A stretch of DNA of 6,415 nt from positions 1 through 6,415 of the forward strand of contig CANQDB010000077.1 in NCBI GenBank assembly GCA_947591175.1, written 5' to 3'. Both the position numbers and the translations under genes were made by a program. The stretch comes from an uncultured Bacilli bacterium (GTDB lineage Bacteria; Bacillota_I; Bacilli_A; RF39; UBA660). Under the pieces are notes generated by a model. That model searched no databases and was not told the DNA's origin. It worked only from the letters and a program-made list of their open reading frames with translations. Positions 6,311 through 6,415 of this stretch are shown piece after piece (the first letter of the stretch is position 1; each line of letters starts with the position of its first letter).

Positions 6311-6414
6311 TTATTTATCTTGTTTTTCTTTGATTGCAGCTTGTACCACAATCTCATTCGGGATGAATAAGATTAAATTTATATAAATTTACTAATGACT
6401 AATGCCTTCAATAC
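6311..6414 (-). pseudogene. 3' remnant of an unidentified, frameshifted gene
   Basis: Two minus-strand frames each look protein-like. One, open at the right edge, reads VLKALVISKFI and stops at TAA (6381-6379). The other reads NLILFIPNEIVVQAAIKEK and ends QDK at TAA (6313-6311). Removing one TA from the TATATA run at 6380-6385 fuses them into one continuous frame, which suggests a dinucleotide-repeat slippage in a degraded gene. Too little is present to name a family. A 12-base AT palindrome (6304-6315) covers the stop codon. Confidence 0.3.
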
Positions 6415-6415
6415 T

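Noticed and set aside
1..6415. CRISPR array, insertion sequence or tRNA/rRNA gene
   Set aside because: I found no regularly spaced repeats, no terminal inverted repeats with a transposase, and no cloverleaf or rRNA-like sequence. The only repeats are the short inverted repeats listed as features.

Overview
The window is very AT-rich (roughly 30% GC by eye) and every recognisable gene lies on the minus strand. The base composition, purine-rich Shine-Dalgarno sequences, sigma-A-like promoters and a CcpA-type cre box point to a low-GC Bacillota. A Lactobacillaceae-like host is my best guess, but nothing here fixes the genus. The gene content fits the edge of a cell-surface polysaccharide or glycosylation locus joined to a patch of broken genes.

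Layout in transcription order, from right to left. Positions 6415-6311 hold the end of a broken, unrecognised reading frame. Positions 6273-6131 hold a compact unit that looks like a self-contained small RNA or leader: a promoter, two short hairpins, a 12-codon ORF with its own ribosome binding site, and a terminator-like hairpin. A hypothetical gene of about 200 codons follows (5969-5365); it is split by a single-base frameshift and may have its own promoter. Positions 5364-5166 form a rich regulatory region: a cre box, a well-spaced promoter, and a 9-bp inverted repeat centred on the -10 hexamer.

That promoter should drive a 1171-residue protein (5165-1650). It has an N-terminal half of unknown family, a central HAD-like domain with all four motifs recognisable, and a C-terminal module of the kind attached to HAD domains in polysaccharide gene clusters. 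Its reading frame appears to continue past two in-frame stop codons for about 27 more protein-like codons, as if its original C-terminus had been lost. That tail now contains promoter-like sequence ahead of the last gene. The last gene (1521-1, running off the left edge) has a GT2 glycosyltransferase domain, a membrane-associating segment, and the beginning of what looks like a second, GT4/TuaH-like glycosyltransferase domain.

Together the two large genes suggest assembly or modification of a surface glycan at the inner face of the membrane, possibly under carbon-catabolite control. Which glycan, sugar and acceptor are involved cannot be read from the sequence.
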